A stretch of 64,000 bases of DNA, taken from contig NOKP01000010.1 in assembly GCA_002682825.1 (NCBI GenBank), positions 992,001-1,056,000 on the forward strand, read 5' to 3'. The stretch comes from Neonectria sp. B-13 (lineage: Eukaryota; Ascomycota; Sordariomycetes; Hypocreales; Nectriaceae). The translations under genes were made by a program, and so were the position numbers. The notes beneath the pieces are model-generated. The model did not search any database, was not told where the DNA came from, and saw only the letters and a program-made list of their open reading frames with translations. Position 1 is the first letter of the stretch; each line of letters opens with the position of its first letter. This document shows, one piece after another, positions 35,491-45,627 of the stretch.

Positions 35491-36834
35491 GGGCAGGGAT
35501 TCAGTTGCAATAGGTAGAACCAAGGATCAGGGTTGGGAAGAAATTAAGATGATCGAGACTCGACGCAAAGAAGGGATGGGTTTGGCCAACAAGAGTGAGT
35601 GTGGTTGGAGTGAAATCCCAGAAGTGGTGAGGAAGTGAAGAGAAAAACGAAGAGGTGGAGGTGGAGGGTTGAAGTAGGAGAGGTTGGCCCCGCGGCGACT
35701 GTTATTCACTGACGCAGCACCGACGCAGGAACAAGCAGTAAAAGGCGAGGGAAGGAGCCTCAAGGCAGCTGTAGAAAGGCCGAGGGGGACAGGCACAGGC
35801 ACTAATGCAACTGCGGCATCAGGCGCAGCTGGCAACTGGCAAGCAACTGATGGAATAACCGGGCAACTGACGCGGATTTGGTTGCTCTTTTTTTGTAGCA
35901 TTGCGCAACTACGTTCGGCTGTGCAATGTTCTTACTTGCTTGCCGAAGATACTGCAACAAAGGTGGTGTCCGTGATTAGATAGCCTTTCTTTCAACTAGG
36001 CGAGTTAGTCTTGATGCCCGCTCTCAGTGTGTAGATAGAAGATATTGCGCGCTACTATGAATCAGTACGGATGCACTTAGGTACACAACGTAATAAAGCC
36101 ACAGTGCCGCCAACGCCGGCAGCATGTCGCAATGGACAGCGCGATGAGAACGTACAAGCTGAGCATCCTGCACATTTACACCCAATAAGCTGTTCGGCGA
36201 GCTGAACTCGGCCACCGGGGCGGCAAGAAAGAACCTTAGCAGGCTGCTCACCAGTAGTAGGATAAAGAAGCAAGGATCCAGGCATTTATCAAACACACAT
36301 ATGCAGAGCAAATGATTCGAGTAATAAAGGGGCATGGGCCTGACCAGATACTGAAGGCCCGTAGACACCAAACTCTCAACAACTCGGTTTTCGATAGAAT
36401 CGGTCAATTTGTAGCTGACCCTTGTTCACACATTCAGCAAACCAGGAAGACTCCATCCTTAGAACACGGCACAGGGGCCTGTCGGTTGGCTTTTGAGGCA
36501 TTGACGTCAGGTAGCGCATGCCGATATGTCCTACCCATCACGGCGTTATAATCAGCCAGGTCGACGATCAGAATATGTCTTGATTTGAAACACAGTTTCC
36601 TAGTATTTCCACGTCATATCGAGCTAGATGCTGGGTAATGGTACAGATAGTTTTACATGCTCGGATAGAAAACCATGTCGAGGACGTGCCGTGCTTCCCA
36701 GCTCCTGCTTGTCCCCCCTCGCGCATCCGCAGAGTGGCACAGTTCCCAAATCACTCATCGCTCGCCGCATGCAGCATGTATTGTCGAGGAATCAAACATC
36801 CAAATCGCGTCCATTGTCGTTGATGTAGGTCGCC
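35491..36834. promoter_or_regulatory. Upstream region of the PUF gene and 3' side of S33
   Basis: 1.34 kb between two minus-strand genes. It should hold the PUF promoter and leader (C/T-rich on the minus strand near 35530-35700) and the 3' end of the S33 transcript. A perfect CRE-like palindrome TGACGTCA lies at 36502-36509. No gene is supported. Confidence 0.45.
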
Positions 36835-37311
36835 TTAACGCTTCTTTCCGGTGGGAGCTGCAGAGCTGTTAGCCATCGGCCTCGATACCCGAGTAGCATC
36901 GCACGTACCTGGAGGTCCCGTCTTCTTCTTGGGCGCGCTCTTTCCGCGGATCTTGAGTCTGTTGTCGAGCTGTCAGCCTGTCTGTGTACCGCAAAGGTGT
37001 GTCGTGCCCGCGCTTACTCCTCAATGTACTCGAATCGGTCCTCCTCCGCCTCATCCCAGGTCCCTAGGACGGGCCCGAACTCGCGCTTCAGGTCCTTGAT
37101 CGTCGCTGTCTTCCGCGGGTAGTACGCAGCCATTGCCGGGCCCTTCAAGCGCTGTCGCAGGACCTTGTTGCCCATTCGGGCACCGTTAGGGTTGAATGAT
37201 GTCGCGAAGACCTGGCATTGCGCCTGGAGGGAGTCAGAAAATGTGTCGCAGATCGAGTCTATACCATCTCACCTTCATCAAATCAAGTACTCGCGCTCGT
37301 GGGACACTCAT
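36835..37311 (-). CDS. rsm27: Mitochondrial small-subunit ribosomal protein S33 (RSM27)
   Basis: Component of the mitochondrial ribosome small subunit. Four exons: 37273-37311, 37018-37223, 36909-36958 and 36835-36857, 105 residues, the usual family length. The joined protein reads MSVPRARVLDLMK, then AQCQVFATSFNPNG, ARMGNKVLRQRLKGPAMAAY and a stretch ending RFEYIEELKIRG, then KSAPKKKTGPPGAPTGKKR. FNP-G-R-GNK-L-RLKGP is the S33/Rsm27 signature. The last exon is only 23 bases; the acceptor CTGCAG at 36858 is preferred to a nearer upstream AACAG because it alone gives the basic ending and a stop. It is divergent from the RNase III gene, with 234 bases between the starts. Confidence 0.92.
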
Positions 37312-37545
37312 CTTGGCATTGTCGACATGAAATGTGCTTCCGTCAACTTTTTCCGAGCTTGGATTGACGTTTGAAGCATCTGGGCCGACGTCGCATATGC
37401 GGGCCCTGATTGGCTGTGCGGTTTTCTGGTGGGTCCTGAAGATCTGCGAGCTGTGTGAGCCTCACTCCCGCATATCACACTTCACTCTCCAACATCACAA
37501 CGTGAAATTTTGTCCGAACCGTCGTCTTATTTACTCGTCTTTACA
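37312..37545. promoter_or_regulatory. Short bidirectional promoter S33/RNase III
   Basis: 234 bases separate the divergent start codons, so the two genes share one compact promoter. I see no TATA box. Confidence 0.55.
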
Positions 37546-38544
37546 ATGAGCAAACGCCCGAGTTCAAGCACAGAAGACGACCAAGGCCAACGAAAACGAC
37601 ACCATGGTGAGCTCGGCGCAAAACCACTCCTCATCCCCGGCCTGAGCGCGGCAACACCTTGGTCGTATTCAGATATCTCCTCTGAATTGCCGCCACTACC
37701 ACCCATTTCGGACCCGGAACTCGAACTTGCAGTGTTCAGCCACCCGGGAGTTGGCCATGGCCCAAATTATGAGCGGCTCGAGTGGCTCGGCGACGCGTAC
37801 ATCGAGATGATCGCCACGGCCCTCATCTTTCAGACATTTGGCGCCACCACAGCGGGACGAGGTTCCCAGATCCGAGAGCAGTTGGTCCGCAACCTCACGC
37901 TGGCGGACTACTTCAAGCAGTACGAGATGGAGAAAAAGGCACGCCTACCTGCGGATATGGGGAGCTTGGAACAACTGATTATTACGAGACCGAGAGACAA
38001 GGAACTCATCAAAATCCAAGGCGACATGTTCGAGGCCTTCGTCGCAGCAGTGGTTGTCTCCGATCCCGTCAACGGTCTCGCCACTGTCATCACCTGGCTC
38101 AAGTCGCTTTGGGGCCGGACAATCAAGGACCAAATCGAGGAAGCAGAGATAGAAAGAAACGCGGCATCCAAGAACGGGAGCGCTCAATTTACGGCAACTG
38201 GAGGAGTCGGCGCAAAGGACGCCAGACCCAAGGAGCGCCTGGCGAATATCCTGGTTGTTAAGGGGATCCACCTACGGTACGAAGACTTACCGAACAACAA
38301 CAAAAAGGACAAGAATCTCGGGCTGCCACTGTTCACCGTGGGTGTTTATCTCGACGGGTGGGGAGAAACGAACAAGTTCCTGGGTGTGGGCACGGCGCTC
38401 AAGAAGAAGGAGGCGGGTCAGAAAGCGGCGATGATGGCGTTAGAGAACAAAAAGCTGATGACGCTGTACGGGGACAAGAAAAATGCTTTCCAGGAGACCC
38501 AGAGGGCATTGGAAGAGGCAAAGGGAGACCAGGCTCCAAAATGA
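37546..38544 (+). CDS. Class I ribonuclease III (RNT1/Pac1 type)
   Basis: Double-stranded-RNA endonuclease, normally nuclear, processing pre-rRNA, snRNA and snoRNA precursors. Single exon, 332 residues: one RNase III domain and one dsRNA-binding domain. The signature is NYERLEWLGDAYIE, and the second acidic pair lies in QGDMFEAFVAA; E79, D83, D160 and E163 match the four metal-binding catalytic residues, so the enzyme looks active. The dsRNA-binding domain lies at about residues 232-315 (PKERLANILVV through KKKEAGQKAAMMALE). The N-terminal 45 residues are basic and disordered. There is no helicase or PAZ domain, so it is not Dicer. I chose the ATG at 37546; the upstream in-frame extension has no ATG. 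The substrate role follows from the family. Confidence 0.9.
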   Translation: MSKRPSSSTEDDQGQRKRHHGELGAKPLLIPGLSAATPWSYSDISSELPPLPPISDPELELAVFSHPGVGHGPNYERLEWLGDAYIEMIATALIFQTFGATTAGRGSQIREQLVRNLTLADYFKQYEMEKKARLPADMGSLEQLIITRPRDKELIKIQGDMFEAFVAAVVVSDPVNGLATVITWLKSLWGRTIKDQIEEAEIERNAASKNGSAQFTATGGVGAKDARPKERLANILVVKGIHLRYEDLPNNNKKDKNLGLPLFTVGVYLDGWGETNKFLGVGTALKKKEAGQKAAMMALENKKLMTLYGDKKNAFQETQRALEEAKGDQAPK

Positions 38545-39656
38545 GGTTGTCCGTGATTGGTTTGGGGAACGAAGAGAGTCGGCCTTTAGCATGAGTGCAT
38601 GCACGGCGTACATGCCGCAAATGCTGCCATTGATACCCATCCGCATTGTCGGCAACTACGCAGACGCATGTTCGACAGTGCATAAACAACAATTTAAACG
38701 AACCGACATGGAATAATTCCAGCTCAAAACAATGCATCGTTATTGTGAGATTTGCCTTGCATATCTACTCATAGGAGAAGTAGCAAGTTACCTACAGCCT
38801 CACACAGAGAGCAGTAAAATCCAATACCTCGCAAGACATGAAAGCAATCCGATATTTGCTGGACGGGGTCTGTCATGTGCCATGGCCTCAACCAGCTTGG
38901 TTCCTCTCCCTAAGAAAAACACCTCGGCCGAATCCGCTAAAATTGCGGGGGAACACAACATTCATGCACGGGAATTGGCTTTTGGAAATTAAACATGGAG
39001 AAATCGCAGGGGTCTGGTTTGTTGCGTCGTGCATCACGGCTTCACGTGTCTTGGGGCGGACGTCACAGAGCGAGGGGAGATGCAATGGTGGGTACGGAAC
39101 AGTAGCATCCAGCCCGATCAAAGTGACGTTGTACGGTTCTAGCGGAGGTTTACAGTGGCTGACGCGTGGAGTTAGCGCCCCTGGACCCCCAAAAGCTGGC
39201 CTGGACCGCGCCGATTCCAGCGCCGCGCCGAGGTCAAAGGCGATTGGATTTGCCGGGGCGATGAGCGGACACGGCCTCCCCAGTCACCAGTAGCCTATCT
39301 ATCTCGCCTCCATCATCCGCCATCATCATCGCTCACCCAACTGTTCTTCCCTCCATCGCGCCCTAGTTTGGATCTTGCTTGACGGCCTTTTCCATGGAGC
39401 TGCAGGATCGCTCGACCAGGCGTACGGGATAACTCCATTGTTGTTGTTCTTGCTTTCCGCATCCTCACAACGCTTAATCAATTCCCCTGCATCAGCTCGG
39501 CCAGTGGGGTGTCTCGGCCAGCAAGCCGCGGTTCGGACGGCCCAGGGCCCGATAAAGGGTATCCGGATCCAACTTGTGTAGCCACAACCCGTCGCCTCTA
39601 TTCGTACCGTCTGCTATTGAGGACCCGCGGGGTGTTCTCTCGTCACATCGCCCACG
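38545..39656. promoter_or_regulatory. Intergenic region upstream of ATG37
   Basis: 1.1 kb between two plus-strand genes: 3' side of the RNase III gene, then the ATG37 promoter. A CACGTG site lies at 39043-39048. The last 350 bases are CT-rich and leader-like. No gene is supported. Confidence 0.45.
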
Positions 39657-40690
39657 ATGGCGGACTCGGTTGGTACGTCCGACCTTTCGGCTTCCCTCGC
39701 CCTGCCTCTCTTGTCCTGCCTCCCTCGCCGTGCCGACCACTGCTGACGTCTGACGATCAGATCGCGTGTTTGTCCACGCCCTCAACACCGTCAAGAAGAT
39801 TCCCAAGACCGGTGCCTCACGACCGCCACCTTCCGATCGCCTCCGTCTCTATGGACTCTACAAACAGGCCATGGAGGGTGATGTCGACGGCGTCATGGAG
39901 CGCCCGACTGCCGCCGCCGGTATGACCACCGATGATCTACAGCGCGAGAAGGACAAGTGGGATGCGTGGAATATGCAAAAGAGTCTCAGTCGGACCGAGG
40001 CCAAGAGGAGATACATCGAGGCCCTAATAGACACCATGCATCGATATGCGACGACACCGTGAGTGGATTTGCCCCGAGCTTCGTGTATGCGGCCCGCGGC
40101 TAACTAACTCGCCTTGTTATCTCAGGGACGCAAGAGAGCTCGTCGATGAACTCGAATTCGTCTGGAACCAGATCAAAAACAACAGCCCCAGCTCCTCCAT
40201 CTCCTCACCCAAAGCCAACCGCTCCACGGCCGCATCGCAGCGCTACCTTGAAGACACCGCAAGCGACCCCGAGGGCCCGATGAAAATCATCTCCCCGATG
40301 AGCGAGCACGACGAGGCTGAACTACAGTCTCAGCGGCAGATGGACCTGGAGGACGAGATGGACGGCGGACAGGACGCAGTCCAGAGAGGCAGCCGGTGGC
40401 AGCGCAAGGTGGAACGCGCGCTGACAACCATGTCGGCCGAGGTGGCCGCGCTGCGGGAACAAATCACAACCGGTCGCGAATGGCGAACCAAGAAGGAGCG
40501 CAGCTTTCCGGCCTGGGTCAACTGGTTGGCATGGATTTTAATGAAGCACATATTCGCCGACCTCGTCATCCTCGCCATCGTTTTGATATGGATGCGGAGG
40601 CGCAAGGACCGACGGCTGGAGGACCTGGTGAGGGCTGCCTTCAAGCTTGTGAGAGAGTACGTCCGGAATATCCTCCCATCTCGGGGATGA
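39657..40690 (+). CDS. atg37: Acyl-CoA-binding membrane protein, ATG37/ACBD5 type
   Basis: Three exons: 39657-39672, 39761-40058 and 40126-40690, 292 residues. The 16-base first exon encodes MADSV plus one base; donors are GTACGT and GTGAGT. Residues about 6-110 form an acyl-CoA-binding domain with its hallmarks: RVFVHALNTV, LYGLYKQAMEGD and KWDAWNMQKSLSRTEAKRRY, where the Tyr-Lys and Trp residues contact acyl-CoA. A Ser-rich and acidic linker follows, then a coiled coil (ERALTTMSAEVAALREQI), then one C-terminal membrane span (HIFADLVILAIVLIWM) and a basic tail. Domain plus coiled coil plus tail anchor is the layout of ATG37, a peroxisomal membrane protein needed for pexophagy in Pichia, and of animal ACBD5. 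Peroxisomal placement is inferred from that layout. Confidence 0.85.
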
Positions 40691-41670
40691 AAAACAGGCA
40701 CGACACGACGGCCTTCTGCCCGCGAGAAACCGCGAAGTCCCGACCGAGACGGAGATATCAAGGGGCAACCCGTCTCGGGGGAACACATCGACCAAGAAGG
40801 GGAAACAACGTTGTTTCCCTTCATTACCTTCTCACCCCTCCCCACCGACGAGTTTCCCGGCGCCACCGACCATCGGAAGAGAAGGCCATCCCTCAAAAAC
40901 TAACTGTATATGTGTCTCACATATTGTCTTCCATCTGGCCTTGGATATACATACCATGGATGGAAACGCCGCCGTGCTCTAGGGGAGAGGGTACAACCAG
41001 GATAGTTATCACAGTACACCCACTGCCTTGGTGGGAGACGGCAGCATGGACGAGGCCAAGGCGCTTTTGGAGTAAGGGGTCACAGCTGTTGATTTAGAAG
41101 CGAAAGGAGACGGCTTTTGCATTGTGAGATACCGGTAAAGATGATGATAGCCACCCACCTATCTAGCTTATAGAAATTTTGTATTCAAGAGCCTGTTGGT
41201 CTGTTGCCTCGAAGGTATTGATCTTCGCTTGCCATTTCTATGCTAGCAGGTCAATATTGCCTTGACGAAGCCAGCCGTCATCACGAAACGCCCATCCGCA
41301 GCCTCAGCCATCCCAAACCCTCATCTTCCCCCCCCCCCCGTAATCGGCCTCGTTCACATGCCGCCGAGCCACAGTGCCAACCGCCGTTATGCAGGTACCG
41401 ATGCAGTCAGCGCGCGGCGTTTTGCTCTCGACGAGTCGCCCACCCGCCCTCCACCGGCTGGCACCACCTGCTCGAAGCCGCACTTGCGTAAAAACGGGCA
41501 AAGTGTAACGCGACACAAACATCTCCTCACACAAGCAAACGCCACCCGCCTGACGATCATCAACGTCAGGTTACGGCCGGCTGTCTATCTCTTTCAAGTT
41601 CTGCTCGATGGTTTCCGGATAAGATAGTCTGTCTGCTACAGTGAGGCAAACTGCCAGCGTCCCATCAGTC
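40691..41670. promoter_or_regulatory. Intergenic region with a poly-C tract
   Basis: 980 bases between ATG37 and the next plus-strand gene. A run of 12 C at 41328-41339 stands out. Short open frames across 41240-41630 are compositionally biased and lack any family-like sequence. The last 100 bases are probably the leader of the downstream gene. Confidence 0.4.
41328..41339 (+). repeat. Poly-C homopolymer (12 C)
   Basis: Twelve consecutive C bases, the longest C run noticed in the window, about 330 bases upstream of the uncharacterised gene. Confidence 0.9.
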
Positions 41671-42315
41671 ATGGCGCAACCTCAACCACAAATGCCGGGG
41701 TCTGAGGCTCCCGCCACCGGCGCAAACGGGCCTCAACTCCCCGTGAACAACGGCCGCCCGCCCGGCTCGGAGAAAGACCCGTACGGCCACCCTCTCATCC
41801 CCAGACTCAGCTCCTTCAGCCCGTCCATCTACGTCCCCATCGACTCGGACCTCACCGCCCCGTTCACGCCTCCAGCCAGCCGCGTCGCCCGCCTGCGCGA
41901 GATCCTCGCCCTGCTTGACACCCACTCCAACGCGATCCAGTCGAACTCGCTCAACCTGGCTGCCCGCGATGCCGCCCGCATCACTCAGGACGCCCGCCGC
42001 TGGGAGGACCTCGAGGTTACCCAGGGCACGCACCCGGGAGTTCTACAGTTGGGCCTGGAGGCCGATGACCTCACTGACATGATCGGCAACATGGAGGCGC
42101 CGGGCGATGCCTTTCGAGGTCTGTACCTCAGTGTCATCCTAAATCAGGACTTCCCCGACGCTCACCGCACTCCTCGCGAGTGGGCAGCCAACGAGCTGTT
42201 CCGCAGTCTAGACGCAAGCGCCGAACATCTAGAGGGCTACGAGAGACACATCACCAAAATCCGTGACCACTACCAGCAGGCGCTCAGGAGAGAGCTAGAA
42301 CGCGAGGCTGAGTAG
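41671..42315 (+). CDS. Uncharacterised protein, possibly truncated by an internal stop
   Basis: 214 residues, no intron seen. I do not recognise a domain. The first 55 residues are Pro/Gly/Asn-rich. From about residue 60 the sequence becomes ordered and helical: FTPPASRVARLREILALLDTH, then ARDAARITQDARRWEDLEV, LQLGLEADDLTDMIGN and a segment ending YERHITKIRDHYQQALRRELE. There is no signal peptide or membrane span. The frame ends EREAE at a TAG (42313-42315), in the middle of a charged helix, and stays open for 43 further codons after it (to 42447), with a basic stretch QQKKRRYFLPIHTKKKV. The stop may be a nonsense mutation, a readthrough site or a sequencing error; equally the extension may be chance. 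I chose the ATG at 41671; the longer frame upstream lacks an ATG. Confidence 0.7.
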   Translation: MAQPQPQMPGSEAPATGANGPQLPVNNGRPPGSEKDPYGHPLIPRLSSFSPSIYVPIDSDLTAPFTPPASRVARLREILALLDTHSNAIQSNSLNLAARDAARITQDARRWEDLEVTQGTHPGVLQLGLEADDLTDMIGNMEAPGDAFRGLYLSVILNQDFPDAHRTPREWAANELFRSLDASAEHLEGYERHITKIRDHYQQALRRELEREAE

Positions 42316-42447
42316 GAACGGGCCAAGCAATCCGGCACTCAGCATGCGCATCCGGCGCCCCAACAGAAGAAGAGGCGCTACTTTCTACCCATCCACACCA
42401 AGAAGAAGGTGCTCAAGACAAATCAAAATGATGTAAAAGGGCTTTGA
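42316..42447 (+). other. In-frame open extension after the stop at 42313
   Basis: After the TAG the same frame continues for 43 sense codons, then TGA at 42445-42447. The first residues (ERAKQ) continue the charged Arg/Glu helix before the stop, and a Lys/Arg-rich stretch follows. Codons are G/C-ending in the first part and become A/T-ending near the end. Confidence 0.4.
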
Positions 42448-42591
42448 TTCAAAGACGTTCACGCCGTGAGGGGGGGACCAGCATGTCAACTTATTTACCT
42501 TCACCCTCCAGCCCGACGTCCTATATTTACAAGCACTACGAACATCCCAGACGCAAAAAACGATGTCTTTCTATTCTTTTACAGCCGCCTC

Positions 42592-45096
42592 TCACACCCC
42601 GTACTCGACCTGGCCCATGGGCCTATCCTCCTCCACACCGGGGGCCATAAGGTTCGTTCGGGGGTCGCCAGTAGCCTTGGCGGCTGAGCAACGTGCCATC
42701 GTTGGTGAGCTGCATATGGAGTTAGCCAAGGAATATTTGGTGAAAGGATAGGACATGTAATATACCTCCTGGAGATAACATCTGTGAAATAGAAGTTGTC
42801 GATAACCTTCTTCAAAGGCTCGCCGCTGACCTTGGCGCCCTTGTTCTGGTCCACAAGTTGGACCTTGCTAAGCTGGGGAAGAGCAACAGGCTCAATAACA
42901 TCGTAGGCAGCCAGGGCAGGGCTGATCTCAGCCATGCGGTCCCGGACCATGGCGACATCGTCGTAAGGCAGAGGAGCTCCCAAGAATTCGCTGACCGCTC
43001 GGAGGATCTTCCAGTCGGTTCGCGCAGCACCAGGGAGGGAAGTGGCGGCACGAGTCATTTGCACTCGACCTTCGGTGTTGATGTAAGTACCAGCCTTCTC
43101 AGTGTAGGCAGCGCCGGGGAGGACAATGTCGGCAATCTGAGCGCCCTTGTCACCGTGGTGGCCCTGGTAGACAACGAAGGCGTCCTTGGGGATGTCGGCC
43201 TCCTTGATCTCATCGGCGCCCAGGAGCCAAACGAACTTGGGCTTGGTCTCGGCAACCTCGGCAGAGGGGGTGGTGAAACCGACCTCGAAGGCACCGGCAC
43301 GCGAAGCCTCGCGCTGGAGAACATTGTAACCATCCCACTCCTCAGTTCGGAAGTTGGCGGCATTCTTCTCCACAAAGGCACCAACAGTCTCGTAGAATGC
43401 CTTGGCATCAGCGTGGTCCGTAACACCAGAACCGACAATGATCATGGGACGCTTGGCGGTCTGGAGCTTCTTGCCGAAGGGACCGGCCAGAGCCTGCTTG
43501 AGAGCGGCGTGGTCGGCACCGAAGTGCTCGAACTCGAATGTGGAATCCCAGGTCTCGCCAACAACACCAATCTCGAGGTCGGATCGGAGCCAGTGCTTTC
43601 GGATACGGGCGTTGAGAACAGCAGCCTCATGTCGGGTGTTGCTGCCAACAATCAGGATAGCATCGGCCTCCTCAATACCCCAGATCGTGGAGTTGAAGAG
43701 GTAGTTTGATCGGACGTCAATACCGTGAGCGATAGGCTGGCTGCCAGTAGGGGTATCCAAAGCCAGGTTGTCGGATCCGAGCTTGTTGGCCATATCCTTG
43801 GCAACAACCAGAGACTCGATCTCAGTCAGAGCACCGGAGATTATCTTGAACTCGTTGCCCTGGGGGTTCTTCACCTGCCAGGCGCGGGAGATCTCGCCCA
43901 AAGCCTCCTCCCAGTCTGCAGGCTCGAATCGGCCCTCTCGGCGAACCAGAGGCATGGTCAATCGTTGGGTCTTCAGGCCGTCACAGGCGAATCGGGTCTT
44001 GTCGTTAATCCACTCCTCGTTGACGTCGTCATTGAGGCGGGGTAGGATACGCATGACCTCGAGGCCTCGCGAGTCCACACGGATGTTGGAGCCAATGCCG
44101 TCAAGGACATCAATGGACTCGGTGTGCTTCAGTTCCCAGGGACGGGCTCGGAAGGCATAAGGCTTGGAGGTAAGGGCACCGACGGGGCAGAGGTCGATAA
44201 CGTTACCAGACATCTCCGAATCGAGGTTCTGCTCAAGGTAGGTACCAATCTGGATGTCGTTACCACGGCCGGTGGAGCCGAGCTCCGGTGCTCCGGCGAT
44301 ATCGTTGGCAAATCGGATACATCGGGTGCAGTGAATGCATCGGTTCATCGACGTCTTGATAAGGGGGCCAATATTCTTGTCCTCAACGGCACGCTTGCCG
44401 CCAATCTCGTGGAATCGACCTCGGTCGGCGCCATACCGCATGGACTGGTCCTGAAGATCACACTCGCCTCCCTGATCACAGATGGGGCAATCGAGGGGGT
44501 GGTTCGCGAGGAGGAACTCCATCACGCCCTCTCGAGCCTTGTGGGTAAGAGGCGAGTTGGTCTTGACAACCATGCCGGGCTGGACGGGCCAGGCACACGA
44601 GGCCACAGGCTTCGGGGCCTTCTCAACTTCCACCAGGCACATTCGGCAGTTACCGGCAATCATAAGCTTCCTGGGGGCCGGGTTAGAGATGTTTCGGTCG
44701 GGGAGAAAGGGTCGGGGGTATCGTACTCATGGTAGCAGTATCTAGACAACGTTAGCCAGGGGCGTCAAAACCAGTCGGGGCAATCTCAACGTACCTCGGG
44801 ACTGTCGAGCCCGCCTTCTCGCAGGCCTGAATGAGGGCCGAACCGGCTGCAATGGTGTCAGAAAGTAGCTCTGCAACACCCCAATCATCAAAGCATACCT
44901 TCAATCGACACCTTCTTTCCATCTGCCGCCAAGTTAGCTCCCCATCGGACGGTCAATGGCTGGGTACACAAAGATGCTCACCAATTGTCAGCTCCACCTC
45001 GGCTGGACGTTGAATCGTCGTCGCAAAAGCCCGCGAGGCATTGGCTGCTCGCCGGCCCGTCCGCCAAGCCGAACGAGCTAGAGATTGTCGGAGCAT
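42592..45096 (-). CDS. nuo78: NADH-ubiquinone oxidoreductase 78-kDa subunit (complex I)
   Basis: Largest subunit of the complex I peripheral arm (NDUFS1, bacterial NuoG) in the mitochondrial matrix. Six exons: 44982-45096, 44899-44922, 44795-44846, 44727-44741, 42766-44670 and 42592-42709, 742 residues, close to the Neurospora protein. The N-terminus MLRQSLARSAWRTGRRAANA is a typical mitochondrial presequence. Iron-sulfur motifs follow: [22 protein letters not shown] (2Fe-2S), HPLDCPICDQGGECDLQDQS and NRCIHCTRCIRFAND (4Fe-4S), then the molybdopterin-oxidoreductase-like half. Two exons are very small (24 and 15 bases). The last intron (GTATAT...ATGCAG) replaces an aberrant tail with SSPTMARCSAAKATGD, the conserved ending. 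Every join keeps frame. Confidence 0.97.
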
Positions 45097-45627
45097 CGCG
45101 ACGCCTTGACGGGGTGAAGGAGATGGACGTTGCTTGCCGTTGCGGCGAATATGTGCTCAATCGTTGACGTCTCGAAGGGAACTGCTGTTCGGGTGATGGA
45201 TTTAGTGGCGCTAGCCCGCGATTAATTTACATCTTCTGTGATTGGCCGAGTCCAATTCCTTCTGCCTGAGGCCACAGCGCGCGTTTCGACGTCTTTACTA
45301 CATTTTGCGGGCCACCGGATTTCGACTTTTTCTTTCTTCTTCATTAAATTAAATTGTATCCGGGCACATTTTATTGTAGGTGAACTTGCGCACAGGTCTG
45401 TTTCGGCAGTCCTGTTGCTTCAGTCGAGTCTTCCTCTATCTTGTGCTCTAGAGTAACGTCCACGCCGATTTGGAAGTACGGAAGAGAGTTAATCTCCTTG
45501 ACCGCTACCTCTTACCGCCGGTCGTCACATTTTACCAACCGCTATCTTGAGCTTGTAGACTTTTGCATTCCTGAGGGGAGTGTTCCCGCTTCGGAGAGCT
45601 CTGTTATTACTGTGACGTGTATCTGGT
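45097..45627. promoter_or_regulatory. Intergenic region NUO78 promoter / SelO 3' end
   Basis: 530 bases between two minus-strand genes. It should hold the NUO78 promoter and the SelO 3' untranslated region. No gene is supported. Confidence 0.5.

Noticed and set aside
36024..36407. Hydrophobic 127-codon minus-strand frame upstream of the PUF gene
   Set aside because: Leu/Ser-rich but without family similarity, splice structure or C-ending codon bias.
42858..43709. 283-codon plus-strand frame
   Set aside because: Antisense shadow of NUO78, which is unmistakable on the other strand.
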